Position numbers and translations under genes: made by a program
The notes under the pieces: generated by a model
Seen by the model: only the letters and a program-made list of their open reading frames with translations
What the model was told of the DNA's origin: nothing
The model's database searches: none
Source: Ascaphus truei
Taxonomy: Eukaryota; Chordata; Amphibia; Anura; Ascaphidae
Direction of reading: 5' to 3'
Length of the DNA stretch: 64,000 bases
Assembly: GCA_036426205.1 (NCBI GenBank)
Contig: CM071570.1
Span: forward strand, 2,557,997 to 2,621,996
Shown here: one piece after another, positions 46,004-59,478 of the stretch
How positions within the stretch are numbered: the stretch's first letter is position 1
Layout: every line of letters begins with the position of its first letter

Positions 46004-49000
46004 AATACAGCACCATTTCCCTCCTGCAGCAGGGCACTGCTTTCTCTATTCATGGGCCCTCAAGTCCATCATCCTAGTTGAGCTTTGCCCTTCCCGGTGG
46101 TACTCAAAATCCCAACAATTCTTAGTTCATCAGAGAGGCCCTCTTCTGTTTCTGTTAACTGAGACCCCATTCTGATATTTGTGATGAAGGCTGTTTTTTC
46201 TGAATCTCATAAGGGCATAAGGGCATTCAAGTTGACGTGTGGCGATTACCTCCTAAGCCCCATTTGTGTGTGAACTCACAATGGTGAATATACTGTCGCC
46301 AACTTATCTCATACTGGTGTTTCCGCTTTCCTTCCCTCTGGTGAAAATAATAACTGTCTAGTGGTCAATTGGAAAAATCTGTTGAGAATTTTGGTCTTTG
46401 AATTATCAACCCTTACACACACAATGTGCCAATTTCAGCAGAGAACAATAAGTTTCCTAAGTAACCTGTCCAGAGCAGCTATCATGCAAGTTAAGCAAAG
46501 GCTGATTGACTTGATCCACACACAACCATCTGTGAGTAGAAACGGAAGGCGTTTGTGTGTTCATGCTGTATGTATATATTGATAATTATAATGATTTCCA
46601 TTCCGCAGACCTCATTGATCTCTGGTTTGTGATCCAGCTGTGTTACGTAGCTTGTCACGAACAGGCTTCGATCATATTCCAATGTCAACACAGGTGTCTA
46701 ATAAGTAAGAGCCTGTAAATGGCATAAAATATAATAAAGTATAATGCTTTTCATATTATACATAGCAAACAAAATAGTTGAACGTGTACATACCCGCTTA
46801 GTTAATGTTTACCTGTACAATGATTGTATGTCGTCACCCCGGGACACCATGAGGGATATGGCATTGTCTTGATTACAGTCTGCACAGGGTTATTTCATTA
46901 CTGCTATGCCTGTAGTCACCTGATTCAAAGAATTTGAATCGACAACTTTTGACTGGTACAGTATAGTTTGAAAAACGGACAGCATGGGAAGCATATATTG
47001 TCTCCATTTTCTAGGGACATTACTAATCTACATATGCATTATTTTTTATTGGATACACAGGCATGAACATTTCAATCCTAACTGTACAAGCCAAGTACAA
47101 AACCTTTGTCTCCACAAGTTTAACAACAAGTAGTGCGCACATCAATAATAACAATTCTAACGTAATTCTGAAAACCCACCTTTGAGCTCTCACCACAAGG
47201 GTTTGCAACTCATTGGTGTACGAGTATGCTGGCTCTTCTAGCACTGAGGGGTTATATTTAAACGTAATAACCCTGTACTTTCCCTGTTCAGCCTCTCCTG
47301 CTCTTATTTCTACTTTCTCTAACACTGGGCTTTTCTATTCCCTTTACCTTCTGCTCAATCACTTTACCTATGTCTTTGCTTTCAATACCAATTTTTTGTC
47401 TCATTTCTTTCTCTTCTCTTCTTTCTCCAATTTTTTTTTTCCCATTTTTTTTATGTTTAAGGGTCTAAGGTTTTTTTATGGGTTACACACTTATTATGTT
47501 TAATTTGTTCTGTTATTTTGAACATATACATTCTATTTGATCATACAACTTTACAATTCAGAAAAATATATTTACAATGTTAACTTGAGCATAGGTTGAA
47601 CTTGAACCAGATGTCTTTTTTTTTTTTTTTTTCACCTCATCTACTATGTTTATGCTCACATCATATCCACCCCCTTCTTGTATACAGTAATTGTGAAGGA
47701 TTCCCAGAGGAGGCCAAATCTCACATAATTGAATCAAACCTCCAGTGAAACAGACAGGCTTGTGAACGTTCCATAAGTTTACTTCTTAAGCTTTCCTTTC
47801 ATGTTTTTGTAAATCATTGGCATTGGTGGAGGTTCTTCTTTCCTTGTTTCCAAAGTTCGGCTGTAGGGCAATCTGGTGGTACCAGATAATTGTGTGTGAA
47901 TCAAGTATTTTAAAAATGTTTAGTAGGGATTTCTTTTCTTTTTTTATCAATTAAAATAAATGCAGTAAATGGATCTTCTTGAAATTCTTTGGGTTAGTTT
48001 CGTCAATCAATCAAGACCTGGGACCAGAAGTTAGGAAAATGTTGGGACAAGACCTCCAGATATGTAACCTTTGTTACCAACCTAAACGACATCCTCATCC
48101 ATCATCTGTTGGAAATATGGTCGGACCATATTTTATGTAAGTCGTCTGGCTACAAAGTACAACAAGTGGTTTTTATATTTAATAGCCATTTCACTTCTTA
48201 TATTACGACAAAATCGAGCATACAAACAGTAAATGGCTTCCGTTCTTTTAGGTGTTACTCATACTGTAGCTAGTTTTCTTCCCCCCCAATAAAGCCATAA
48301 ATTTTTTATCTGTGGGTCACAATACAATGTTGTTTGTAAAGATATAGATTTGGAATACTTCCTTTCCTTTGAATGTCCTTTTCGTAAAGAGAATAATGCA
48401 TACAATCAAAACAGAAAGTTCCCCTCCAATCTATTCCTAGGTAAATTAGTGTCTATAATGTCTCAGTAGCAGGAAGAGAAAAAAAAATCAATCAGATTTG
48501 GGAAGATATGTTTATGTTGACAATTCAGCAAAAGATTTTACCAATGTTCGCAGAAGAGCAATTTTTTTTAATAGTCCTTGTATATTCCCTTGTAATTCCC
48601 ATACTCCCCATTCCCGTCCCCGCCTCTTGCCAATGAAGAGAGACATTTCGGTATTCACCTGCGTCTTGGAAATTGTGGATTTGGAGAACCAGTGGGTAGA
48701 ATTGTGGATGGGCTTTGGAGTTAATCCAGTTATTTCGGCCCTTTTCCCAGTAGAAAGAGCAAGATATTACCGGAATGGGCATATATTTCTCTGGGTAGCT
48801 GTGATTTCGGAAATCCACGTACATTTTCAATGGGTGGGGGAATACTTATGGTTCAATTTCCAATTCACCCGTTCCTTGGGATTTGTTTTGGTGTGCCATA
48901 AATAGTTTGAAAATGGTGCAGGTGCTAGATAACGGGTGAAATTAAGATGGCCAAACCAAGTATACACATTACAAACAGTTCCCCATTTAATCTTTACATT

Positions 49001-49775
49001 GTCTCCTCCTCTGCTTTGTCCTCCGAGGATCTCAACAACGCGCCACCACGTTTTCACCCATAATGTTGCGTCAACATGCAGAATTCACACAAGCAGTGAT
49101 GGAAGCGTTAATAACCCAATTGTTAAGTGACAGCACCTGCCGCAGTCTACTACAATTCACACATTCCCCAGCGCTCTCTCTGTGCACTTTGGCAGTGATC
49201 CGCCCAAAACTTTTAACCGAAGTCAATGATGCAGGTCGCAGCGGGGCACTCGCCGGGCTCTTCAATTTCTGGTTTGTGTTGTCGTGTGTTCCGGTCATAT
49301 CCTTCTTGCTTCCCCCCTCCTCAATTAAACCATAAGTTCATCACTCAAAATAAATAGAGTGACATGAGCTCTCTTCCAAAGTTACAATACAAACCTTTGG
49401 ACAGCTCTTCGGAATAGTTTTCTATATCCTTGTTCAAAAAACCAATGGTTTGCGGGGCTTTATAGCAGATTTTGCTTGCAGACATATATTTACTCTCAAG
49501 TGCCACGAATTCAGATGGGGGCTAAGAAAACCTTCTCTATTGTCCTCTAGTTTACTGAGAATTATATATATCTAACCATAGGCTAACCTACCATAAAAAT
49601 ATAAAGCCAACTGCAGGACTCTTCCACTTAATGATTATATGTACATACACACTCATACAGTTAAGAACTACAATCAGGCATCGCACCTAAAAGAGAAAGT
49701 TAACTGCCTGGGTGCAAGCTGCAAAACATGATGGTTAATACAAGTTGGTGAGAACAGTCAGTAGATCTTATTATT
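46004..49775. other. Single-copy intron between the blocks, second part
   Basis: Contains a T-rich tract (47340-47470), a T-run (47617-47631), and otherwise AT-rich sequence. No exon, RNA gene or repeat boundary is recognised. Confidence 0.45.
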
Positions 49776-51990
49776 TTTTATGTATAAAATGTTTAACCAG
49801 GAAGACATTGAGAAGTTACCTCTCGTTTTCACGTATTCCTGAGCACAGAGTTATAAGCAAAATACATGTTACAAATAAAAAGTTACGATGAAAAGGGTTA
49901 TCAGTAAATTATATACAAGACATGTATGCAACATTAAAGTAATATATATTATGGCGTATATATACCAGTTTACGACCAGATTAAAACCATGGCCAGCTTT
50001 TAAGTGTTTTGAAAAGAACTGTAGACTGTGGTGCTGTGAGAGTCTCCGGTAGGAGAAGTTGTTCCAGTTTTGGGGTGCACGGTAAGAGAAGGATGAGCGT
50101 CCGATACTTGTGCATGAATCTTGGGACATTAACAGCTCTTTTTGGAGTCTGATCTCAGTGCATACGTGCTGCATGTGGTAGGGGGTGATGAGCTTGTTCA
50201 ATAGCTGGGTAGCATGCCCAGAAATATTTGCAGTCACAACACAGCCAGAGTAACGTTGGCAACCTAGACCGAGTGATACCCATCTAGTTCTTTGAGCATT
50301 TCGCGTGATGTGGTTATAATTGCATTGAGAACAAAACGGCATATTGAATTTGTATAAGTGTGTATCAAGTTTGCCATGGATGAGTTTTGGGTGCCATCCA
50401 TATATCAAGTTCCGAATATAGTCTATACTTGGCCATCAGAATCTGCTGTGGATGCGGCTTCTGACCACAGACTTGGGGGAGGATTTGTTCCTGTAAAGTA
50501 CACCTAGTCAACCAAATGCCCATATTTGAAAGTAGTAACAGGGGCTAGGCTATATTAGAGTTTGTTCTGTCTGTAGATCCTTCAATTGGAAGCTTTAGAA
50601 ATTACCTGGTTCCAAATACTCATTGTTAAAGTCTGTTCAGTGTTAAGGAAACAGTTTGTTTTGGGTTATTCCCATTTTCAAGTCTTGTCCAAGTCAGAGA
50701 GGTTTAGGGCTTTGTCTATTAAGATAAGATTGTGGTCATCCACATACATGTGTAGTGAGGCTCACCTTACCAAGCTGTAGGAAAGATCATTGATGAACAC
50801 TAGAAGAGAAGGGAACCCCGAACATACGCCTTGTGGTTGGACACCGCAGGTGATATCCAAGGGTTGGCGTGGTACCTACGAAGTAGACAGGTTTGGACTA
50901 ACCTATAGGTGGAATGAAACCAGTACTATTAAAGCATGCTTTCCCTATTTTCAAGAGCAACTGAGTTTGTTTAGCAAGATAACATGATCACAGTATCAAA
51001 AGTCGTTGCAAAATCTAGGAATATTGCACCAGTACTTTTCCCAGTTCCATCCCACATTGGATCTCATTACAAACATTTAAGAGGGTAGTTACCGTGGAGT
51101 GTTTGGTGAAAGTCGATGGATTAGCTAGGGAAGTTTGTCTTGTGTAGTAAAATCTCGTAAATTGGGAGTGAACACATTTTTCCATGACTTGGATGTATTG
51201 GGAGAAGAGAGATGGGCTTGTATTTGAAACAGTGTTTTTTGTCTCCACTTTCCACTTTTGAAGACTGGACAACTCCGGTAATTTTTCAAGTCTTAGGGAT
51301 TAACCTGAACAAGATAGAGTTGATTAGTGACGCAAGGGGTTTGCAATGCTGGGGCACTAAGTCTTAGGAACTTAGATAACAGTAGGTCAGTTCGATTGGC
51401 TCCTCCCCCCTACTCTTATTTTGCATAGTATAGCATGGGTATCAGAGTTTTAGTACTATTGACTGAGTACTCTCTGTTCCGTTGAAAAGAGTCCGAGTGC
51501 AGAATCGGGGGTCGGGATTTAGTCGATCTGTAGCCAGGGCAGCTGGCAAAGATCAGATCGAACTGTTGTGGGTTAAAGTTCCTAAACGTTCTAGTGAGGG
51601 AACTGCAGAGGGCTTGCTTGTGTGGTTCTGTTTCCTTACACAGTAACACTAATTGCATGTTCCCGGAAATGTCAAGTAGTTAGCCCAGAAGATGTGGATT
51701 TCTGCTGGCTTAGAGGAGAGATCCAGTATAGCAATGAATGTTTTGAGATTTTCAGGTTCGTCCTGTGGGTTTGGGAAATTAGTTGTGTTAGGTTAGTGAC
51801 TTGAGTTTGTATCGGGAAATTTTGTGTTTTAGGGTCGATCCAATGTAGTTGAAATCCACATCCCCGTAGAGACGAGCAGCTCACTATTCTTTTTTTCCGA
51901 CGAGGAAATTGAGCTCATAAACTGGGTGATAGCAGTCATGGATTGTAGTGGGACGCTTTAGGGGCCGGTAGAGTGCCTCAATAAGAAACG
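49776..51990 (-). mobile_element. Degenerate non-LTR retrotransposon (LINE), minus strand
   Basis: Domains appear in order on the minus strand. Endonuclease remnants lie at 51990-51790 (ALYRPPKASHYNP, GDVDFNYIGS, the usual YRPP and GDFN places). RT follows at 51300-50700 with VMEKCVHSQF, KHSTVTTLLN, FLDFATTFDTV (motif A) and TLHMYVDDHNLIL (motif C). The C-terminal region at 50408-49869 has CNYNHITRNAQRTR, CTEIRLQKELLM and SFSYRAPQNWNNFS. The 3' tail near 49776-49866 has TTTAACCAGGAAGACATTGA when read on the plus strand. Many frameshifts break it. It belongs to the Jockey/CR1 group broadly; the family is not certain. Confidence 0.8.
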
Positions 51991-52071
51991 GGTCTTACAA
52001 AATGAGTAATGCAAACTTTGGCCAAGTAGGATTTCACAAGAGGTGGGCTGGGGGCATCTAACTAAACACTG

Positions 52072-52507
52072 TACAATGTGTGCTGTTGTCCAGTGCAGTG
52101 GATAGATCTGCTACAATGTGTGCTGTTGTCCAGTGCAGTGGATAGATCTGCTACAATGTGTGCTGTTGTCCAGTGCAGTGGATAGATCTGCTACAGTGTG
52201 GTGTTGTCCAGTGTCAGTGGATAATCTGCTACAATGTGTGGTGGTGTTGTCATTGCAGTGGATAATCTCTGCTACAATGTGTTGTGCTGTTGTCCGTGCA
52301 GTGGATAGATCTGTTACAATGTGTGCTGTTGTCCAGTGCAGTGGATAGATCTGCTACAATGTGTGCTGTTTGTCCAGTGCTTGATAATCTGCTACAATGT
52401 GTGCTGTTGTCCAGTGCAGTGGATAGATCTGCTACAATGTGTGCTGTTGTCCAGTGCAGTGGATAGATCTGCTACAATGTGTGCTGTTGTCCAGTGCAGT
52501 GGATAGA
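52072..52507 (+). repeat. 40-bp satellite array (block B)
   Basis: About 11 copies of the same unit as 29370-30190, mostly the GTGCTGTT type, with the first three and last three units intact. It starts abruptly after unique sequence (TCTAACTAAACACT). Confidence 0.92.
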
Positions 52508-54013
52508 AGGCAGTATTGTTACGCAAGACATTATGGAGGTTCAGGTACAATGCTATCTGTAGGCGTTTCTCTATGTTGCAGGAGGAGGTGGCAAGGCTGA
52601 AATAGGTATTTTTTGTGTATCCTTTTGCATCACACAGGCAAGACTTGAGGCCATCGCTGCCTCAAGGCTTCCCATTATGGCACTTTGGACTCTTGGGGTT
52701 TAGGCTTGTAGATCGCCAGAACATCCAGCAATCTGTGCTGCTGCACAACTCTTATGCTACACTATCAGGACAGAACTACACCATAGAGGCACCTACTGTA
52801 GTGGGGGGAGGAGGTGGGGGGTTATGGAAGTAAAAGGAAGAAAACAATGAGGAAAATGGGATAAGGGAAAAGGAGGCAACTTCTCTTGGGGGATTCCATT
52901 GTAAGATGTATAGATTTGGAAACAGGTAGTGAGGGAAAGAGGGAAGTGAGGTGTCATCCTGGAGTTACACCACAGAGGGCAAGAAGGCACATTCTAGGAA
53001 TTATTAAGGCAGCAAGACAGGAGTGAGGGATAGACGTCATTGCCCACCTACAAGCTAAAGACCTGGCTAGGAATAACGTTAGGATTGTGCAGGAGGAGGT
53101 TAGGGACAGTTTGCAGGCAGGTAGCATCCTCAGTGTCTTTTTCAGGTATTACCAGTAAATAGGAGTGGAGATGGCAGGATTTTTCACACCAGAGAATTCA
53201 ACATGTGTAGTTGAGGAAGTGGTGTGATGGGATTTATATTTATTGGACATAGCTGTTCTACCTGAAGGGATATGGGTCTACATAAAAGAGACAACCTTCA
53301 TCCATCTTTGATGGGAACCACAATACTCAGTGAGCCGTTCAGATGCTTCATTAGCAAGTATTTAAACTAGCTGAGGGGGCCAGTGAAATGCGTCAGAATA
53401 AAGTCAACTGCCCCTGCTCCTCCCTTGCAAGAGGTAGCGATTTGGTGGGATATTACAGCAGGAAAACTATCCAGAGGAACAGAAGACAGCTTCTATAGGA
53501 ATAAAATCAGAAGGCGGGGAACACAGGAAACAGGAAGTATTAGGAAAAGCAGTAACAAAAATGTTTGGGCAATGCTTGAAAATTGGGAAATAAAGTCACA
53601 GAACTAATTGCAATAATGACAAGGGATGACATGAATATTGTGGCCATTATAGAGACATGGTACAATGAAAGTCAGAACTGAAACATGGCTACACCAGGTT
53701 ACAGTGTATTTAAAAAAAAAAAAGACAGGGCAGGTAGGAAGGGAGGCGGAGGTGCCCTTCATGTCAAAAACAACAAAGGCTACTGCAGTACGAGCTACTG
53801 GAGAAAGGACGGAGTCACTTTGTGTAATACTAGAAACTGGTGAGAAGGTTGTCCATTGTACTGAGGTGGTCTATAGACCTTCAAGACCCGAGAAGAAATT
53901 AGACAGGGCTATTAATACAAATCATCACTAAAATTGCAATTAAAAGAGCGGTAATCCTTATGGGAGACTTCAATTTACCAGATGTTTACTGGCTTGAGTC
54001 TTTTGCAGGTTCC

Positions 54014-54709
54014 TCAGCTCTAAATAAATAATTATATGAGTTAATGTTGCGATTGTGGCTAGTGGTTCCGAACACCACATAGACTTATACCCAATCTAGT
54101 GAGAGGCGCTCGACCTACAGTAGCAGGACAACTTACAGAGCCTGCAACTGATACACTGACCGGATGCATTTGCAACCACTGCCTGATCATACAAACGGTA
54201 TGTGGTTCCTATGCAATACTGATCTCATATATCCTGATATTAATCAAGGATCTTTTTAAGTGTCTAGCCTACAATAACCAGGGGTACATTAGGCTGATCT
54301 GTTTAAGCATAGCCACCTCCAAATAGTGAAGACTTTACCACTAGATAGCACTTTTTTCTGCAGCAGACTGACAATTGATTTAACTAACTCAGCTGCATTA
54401 AGGAGGAGGGAATATATCTCTTCAACTTTGATAATAGCCCTCCAACATTACAATAAGGAGGGATTACTTAGTGCTAATATATTACCCCATATACATTGTA
54501 TATGGTGATACAGGTCTGTGTGTCAAGCTTTTTAACTATATAGTTATTTAGCACATATCTCATCACACCCTGATTATAGCAGGCTTCTGACTGGGATATA
54601 CGGTCATTTTTACTCTCATTTATGTACACCCCTTTATTTTAAGAGATATACCATTAAAATTATTTTTAATCCTCATCACTTACCATTACTATTACTATTT
54701 ACTTTAGAG
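54014..54709. mobile_element. 696-bp insertion in the LINE endonuclease region
   Basis: A 13-bp direct repeat, ttttgcaggttcc, flanks it at 54001-54013 and 54710-54722. Removing the segment joins WLESFAGS to the rest of the endonuclease region. It contains ATACACTGACCGGATGCATT and TATACATTGTATATGG. Long flanking duplications suggest target-primed retroposition. The class is unknown, and no RNA polymerase III promoter boxes were recognised. Confidence 0.65.
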
Positions 54710-56419
54710 TTTTGCAGGTTCCGCCAGAAGCAGGGATATGCTGGATTCCATGCAAGGGGCATCTCTCACGCAATTAGTGGGTGAGCCAACGCGCAAGGAA
54801 GCAATCCTGCATTTCATTCTACTTACAAATGTAGATGGTGTATCAGATGTACTTGTGGGTGAGAACTTGGGTTCCAGTGATAATCAATCAGTGAGATTTA
54901 GTATAGACACAGAGACTGAATCATAACACACAAAAACAAATGTTTTAGAGGGCTGACTTCAGATATGGGAAATTATTTAAGGAATTCTTTAGCAGGGTGG
55001 AGGTATTTGAGTGGAGTGCAGAAGCAGCGGGAAAAACTAAAAGATGCAATAATAAAAGCAACAGACATTTGTGTCAGGCAGGTTAGTGAAAAGAAAGCGG
55101 ATATGGTTTTCAAAGGAGGTGGCAGGTTTTGTCGAAGCTAAAAAGACAGCTTTTAGAAAATATAATCAGACAAAGGGAGGAGGGTAGAGAACTGTATTAG
55201 GCAAGGCAGGAGGAGGCTAAGCAAATACTCTGATGTGCTAAGGCCCAAGCAAAAGAGAAAACAGCTGTGTCAGTACAGAGGGGAAACCTTTTTTAGGCAC
55301 AGAAGCGAAAGGAGAAAAACCAAAAAGGAGGAATAATAGTAAGACTAAAGAAAAAAGGGAATTATCTTGTTTAGAGGATGGGGGGGGGGGGAAGAAAGGG
55401 TATAGCAGACCATCTTAATTATTTTTGCTAAGTCTTCACCGTTGAAGGTGAGAAATAGAAAAGGAAATGGAAAGGAGTTGGACACAAGTCTATTTGGGCC
55501 AGATGGGATACATCTAAGGATATTGAAAGAACTCAGGGGTGTGCAGGCAACACAACTAACAGATCTATTTAGCCAGTCACTATTAACAGGTGAAGTGTCA
55601 GATGACTGGAGAAAAGCAAGCGTAGTCCCACTTCACAAGAGGCGAAATAGGGAAGAGGCCGGTAAGTACAGGCCTGTGAGCCTGATGTCCGTTGTGGGGA
55701 AATGAATGGAAACATTGCTGAAAGACAGAATTGCTGTTTAAGTCAAGCACCCTACAAGATCCCAGGCAGCATGGGTTTACTGGAGAGAGACCAGATCAAA
55801 CAAATGTAATTGAATTATTTGACTGGGTGACTAAGGATCATGGTTGGGTATATATCTGGATTTTTAGTAAGACTTTTGGCACTGTCCCAAATAGAAGACT
55901 GATAAACATGTTGCAATGCTTGGGATTGGAGCCTAAGGTGGAAGAATGGACAATACATTGAAGGAAAAGTGACAGAGGTGTGGTAAAAAGAGCACAGAGG
56001 AGAGGGAACGTGACCAGTGGAGTACCTCAGGGATCTGTACTGGGACCAGTGCTCTTAATATCTTTATTCGTGACATTACAAATAATTTGTCTTTTTGCAG
56101 ATGACACAAAGATCTGCAACAGTGTGACACTCCAATGGGGGGGGGGGAGCAGGGGGGAAGAGAAGAAGTGTCATGATTTAGGTAAATTGTAGGAATGATC
56201 AAGAGTGTGACAACCGCAATTTAATGGCAAAAAATGCAAAACAATGCGCTTGGTTCACAAAAATTCATAGGCAGAATACAGAATATACGATTAATGGCAC
56301 TACAATATCAAAATATTATAGAGGTAAGGGACCAGGGAGTCCTCATTACAGCAGACTTAAAAGTAGGCGAGCAATGTAACAAAGCAATGCGGAAAGCCGG
56401 CAGGATGTTAGGTTGAATG

Positions 56420-57560
56420 TATGTATATCTTATTTCTATAGCGCCATTTATGTACATAGCGCTTCAGAGCAGCAATACATGTGACATAATAATATAACAC
56501 ATAATGGTGTTATAAGTGCTTCAGACATAAAAGTAACATTTAGAAAAAAGAAGTCCCTGCCTTGAAGAGCTTACAATCTAATTGGTAGGTAGGAAGAACG
56601 TACAGAGACAGTAGGAGGGTGTTATGGTAAGCGAGTCTGAAAGGGGTCGATGTATGAGGTGTATAGTATCAGCCACAGAGCTATTCATATGCTTCGTTAA
56701 GCAGGTGGGTTTTAAGATGGATACAAAAGAGATGGGGGAGCACAATAGTCGGAAACAGGCAGTGTTATAGAATTGATAGTTACTCTTTTCTAAGGTGAAG
56801 CAGTTGTAACCTGAATGGGTGTGGTGGCTCAGGTGTCTAATATTTAAGATGGAGCTTATAGGTGGATAGAGAGGGTGCCATTCGGGTATTGAGGGGAAGG
56901 GCATTCCAGAGGTGTGGGTCAGTCAGTGAGAAATGTTTACGGCGGGAGAGGGCTTTAGATACAAAAGGGGGTATAAAGACATTCTTGAGCAGAACGCAAG
57001 AGTCGGGACGGTGTATAGTGAGAAATTAGGGCTGAGATGTAAGGAGGGGAAAAGTAGTGTAAAACTGAGCCTTAAAACTGAGGAGGAGAATTTTGTGTAT
57101 AATACAGGATTAAATAGGAAGCCAGGAGAGGGATTTCAGCAAGAGAGACGCCGAGACAGATTTAGGAGAGAGTAAAGTAATTCTAGCAGCAGGGTTTAGG
57201 ATAGATTGAAGGGGAAACAGTAGAGAGGCCGGAAGGCTGAACAGTAGAAGATTACAATAGTCAGGAAAGAATGATTGTTTGCATTTTAGCAGTGGAGCAA
57301 CAGAGGGTGTATCTTAGCAATGTTATGGAGGAATAAATACCAGTTTTTAGCTTTATTGTGAATGGAAGAGGAGAATGTGAGGGAGGAATTGAACCTAACA
57401 TCTAGGCAGCGTGCTTGTGATACTGGGTGGATGTTAGTGCTGTCAAGAGTAACATAGAAGTGGGTAGTAGGGCCAGGCTTGGGAGGAAGTATGAGGAGCT
57501 CAGTCTTTGACATGTGAAGTTTGAGTCGACGGAGGACCATCCAGGATGGATGTATAGAAA
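56420..57560 (+). repeat. Inserted dispersed repeat inside the LINE (block B)
   Basis: Block B copy of 34030-35170, starting TATCTTATTTCTATAGCGCC, with GTCCCTGCCTTGAAGAGCTT, GGGCATTCCAGAGGTGTGGG and AGAGGGCTTTAGATACAAAA. It splits the LINE between RMLG and YKGIQC together with the following elements. Confidence 0.5.
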
Positions 57561-57727
57561 GAGGTATTACCAGCATTTGATGCTGCATCGTCAAAAGGCG
57601 CCAGAGACCAGGTGAGTTACAGAAGCCTTGTGCGCACGCTCCTGCAGCATTTAATTTAAATGCTTTGGGGAGAGCGCAGGGCCTCTGAAAGCGCTGCATC
57701 CCTAGCAGAAAATGTTGCGCACCACTG
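57560..57727. mobile_element. hAT-like fragment (block B)
   Basis: Ends with GTTGCGCACCACTG and contains GCATTTAATTTAAATGCTTT. It is the block B counterpart of 35170-35327, a remnant without a clear left end. Confidence 0.45.
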
Positions 57728-57776
57728 GCATAGAGGATGAAAGGGACGGGGGGCAGGGTATAAACTTTCAAATATA

Positions 57777-58908
57777 TGTAGGGGTGTGTTAGGAACCCTA
57801 TGCTGTTGCAGTGCGTGCCCGGAGAAAGTGGTGTAAGGTTCCGCGGCGGCCCGGCAGTAAAGGGCGCCGCCATGTTATTGCGCAACATCGGAGGGCACTG
57901 GCAGAGCAGAGAGGTCGCGCATGCGCAATGCAAGCGCGCGAACGACGGGCCAATAAGGGAAAGGCTTCGTTGGTGTACTACAACTCCCATGAGCTCTAGC
58001 GTAGTCACCTGATGCCTGGGAGCCAATCAGAGGGCTGGAATCGCGAGAGGAGGAAAGGGAAGCGTGGGGGAGAGACCACGCTAGGCAGAGGGGAACCGGA
58101 GGGCAAAGGAAGAGGTAGTGTGGGTGCAGGGGGTCCGTGACCCGCCTGCATAGGACAGATCTTCCCCGCAGGCCCTAAGAGAATCCCTGAGCCACCGTAG
58201 AGTGAGTTGCTGTAGGGACGCCCTATAGTGGTAGCGTTATTCCCTTACTGAGTAACAGTTAGGGACAAAGGTGCAGAGTTGCGGTTGCTGCAGTCATCTG
58301 GGACCAGGTTGCCGAGCATCGTGTCATCAGAAAGCAAAGCGTTGGATCGACGGATCCTTTTTGAAGCTGTTTCCGGTCACCGCAGTGACCGGAAGGTATT
58401 TACAACAAGTGCACCAACACCGGTCAACAGGCGCTGATCCCGCCTTAGGGAACACTGTTTTGGGACACTAGTGGAGTGGCCAAAGGACTGAGCCTATATA
58501 ACTATTTAGTATATGGACACGGTGTGGGGCACGCGGTGACGGGACAGAGACATTACCCCTTAGGAGAGTGGCCGAGCCACTAGTGCTATAAGGACAATTC
58601 AAGTTAGCTGCGTGTTATGTGTTATTGCCATGATAAAGTGATAAGTATGGTATGTGTTATTGCCTCAGTTAAGCACTAGGGTTATTATTGCATTCTAGTA
58701 AAGTCAGTTCAAGCATTCAGATATATGTGTGTGGTTATGGTTCTTGCCCAGGGGAATCTTACATGATGGGGATCCTGGGTAAGTGGAGGCGCTGCCGTTA
58801 GTATAAAGTGTTACCCCAGGCTCCCAGCTAGCGGAGGCTCAGATTTCCTGGAGCCACAGGTGTGTGCAGTACCCAAAGTCTCTTTAGAGCGTCAGAAAGA
58901 GGGCTACA
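57777..58908 (+). mobile_element. Solo-LTR-like element (block B)
   Basis: 1132 bp from TGTAGGGGTGTG to GAGGGCTACA with TG...CA ends. A TATA tetranucleotide on both sides (57773-57776 and 58909-58912) may be the target duplication, though the AT-rich context makes this weak. LINE coding sequence resumes directly after the right end, so the element sits within the LINE. No internal retroviral-type genes are present. Confidence 0.65.
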
Positions 58909-59117
58909 TATATAAAGGGATTCAATGTACATGTGGGAAGCATATTTTAGAGAAAGAGGAGTGCTAGAACAAGAGGCCATTCTCTGAAGCTGGAGGGTGG
59001 CAGGCTAAGGGGAAATGTGAAGAAGTACTTATTTGTGGAAAGGTCTCCCAGAAGACATGGTTAGGGCGAATACAGTAAGGGAATTCAAACAAGGTTGGGA
59101 TAGACGTAAGGCTAGAT

Positions 59118-59478
59118 CAGGGTACGCAAACTGGGGGTTGCGAGATTTTTCTTGGTGGGGGGGCGCGGGCGATTTCAGAGGTCCCGCACTCTTCCCTGAG
59201 GCTTTTAAATTAAATGCCGGGGGATCGCGCTCTACTTACCGAGATTCACACAGTTTCAGGGCGCGTCACCATGGCAACAAATGACACCGCGGGGTCAAGT
59301 GACGTCGAGGGTCACGTGATCCCACACGACCCCGCAGCGTCATTTGACGCCGCACCGAGGTAAGGGGGAGGGGGCACGACAACAGAGGACAGCAGGCGGG
59401 GGGGGGGGGGGCGCGGAACAAAAGGGGGGGGGCGGGGGGGGGGGGGGGGGCGCCGCAACAAAAGTTTGCGCTCCCCTG
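59118..59478. mobile_element. Short hAT-type element (block B)
   Basis: A 361-bp element with ends CAGGGTACGCAAACTGGGGG and AGTTTGCGCTCCCCTG (right end as written), and a perfect 8-bp target duplication ggctagat at 59110-59117 and 59479-59486. The interior has TTAAATTAAATGCCGGGGGA then TCGCGC, GTCACGTGATCCC, and long G-runs at 59398-59450. It lies at the 3' end of the LINE. No transposase. Confidence 0.85.

Larger units (their letters stand above)
53380..59109 (+). mobile_element. CR1/L2-type LINE with nested insertions (block B copy)
   Basis: The LINE can be followed through its insertions. Endonuclease pieces: AIIETWYNESQ near 53650, TGERTESLCVILETGEKVVH and VVYRPSRPE up to 53900, then GDFNLPDVYW near 53965. 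After a 696-bp insertion, QLVGEPTRKEAILHF and DVLVGENLGSSDNQSVRF end the domain at 54926. RT: GPDGIHLRILKEL, DDWRKASVVPLHK, AGKYRPVSLMSVVGK (55500-55705), RQHGFTGERPDQT and GVPQGSVLGP (56010-56050), then QNIIEVRDQGVLITADLKVG and CNKAMRKAGRMLG at 56400. The tail resumes at 58909 (YKGIQCTCGKHILEKEEC) and ends with GLPEDMVRANTVREFKQGWD near 59100. Several frameshifts and stops make it inactive. Confidence 0.8.

Noticed and set aside
52118..52506. Cys/Val/Gln-rich open frames in the 40-bp satellite
   Set aside because: A 40-bp unit rotates through all frames; the frames are fragments of satellite.
53380..59109. An active LINE
   Set aside because: Endonuclease and RT are split by stops, frameshifts and several insertions.
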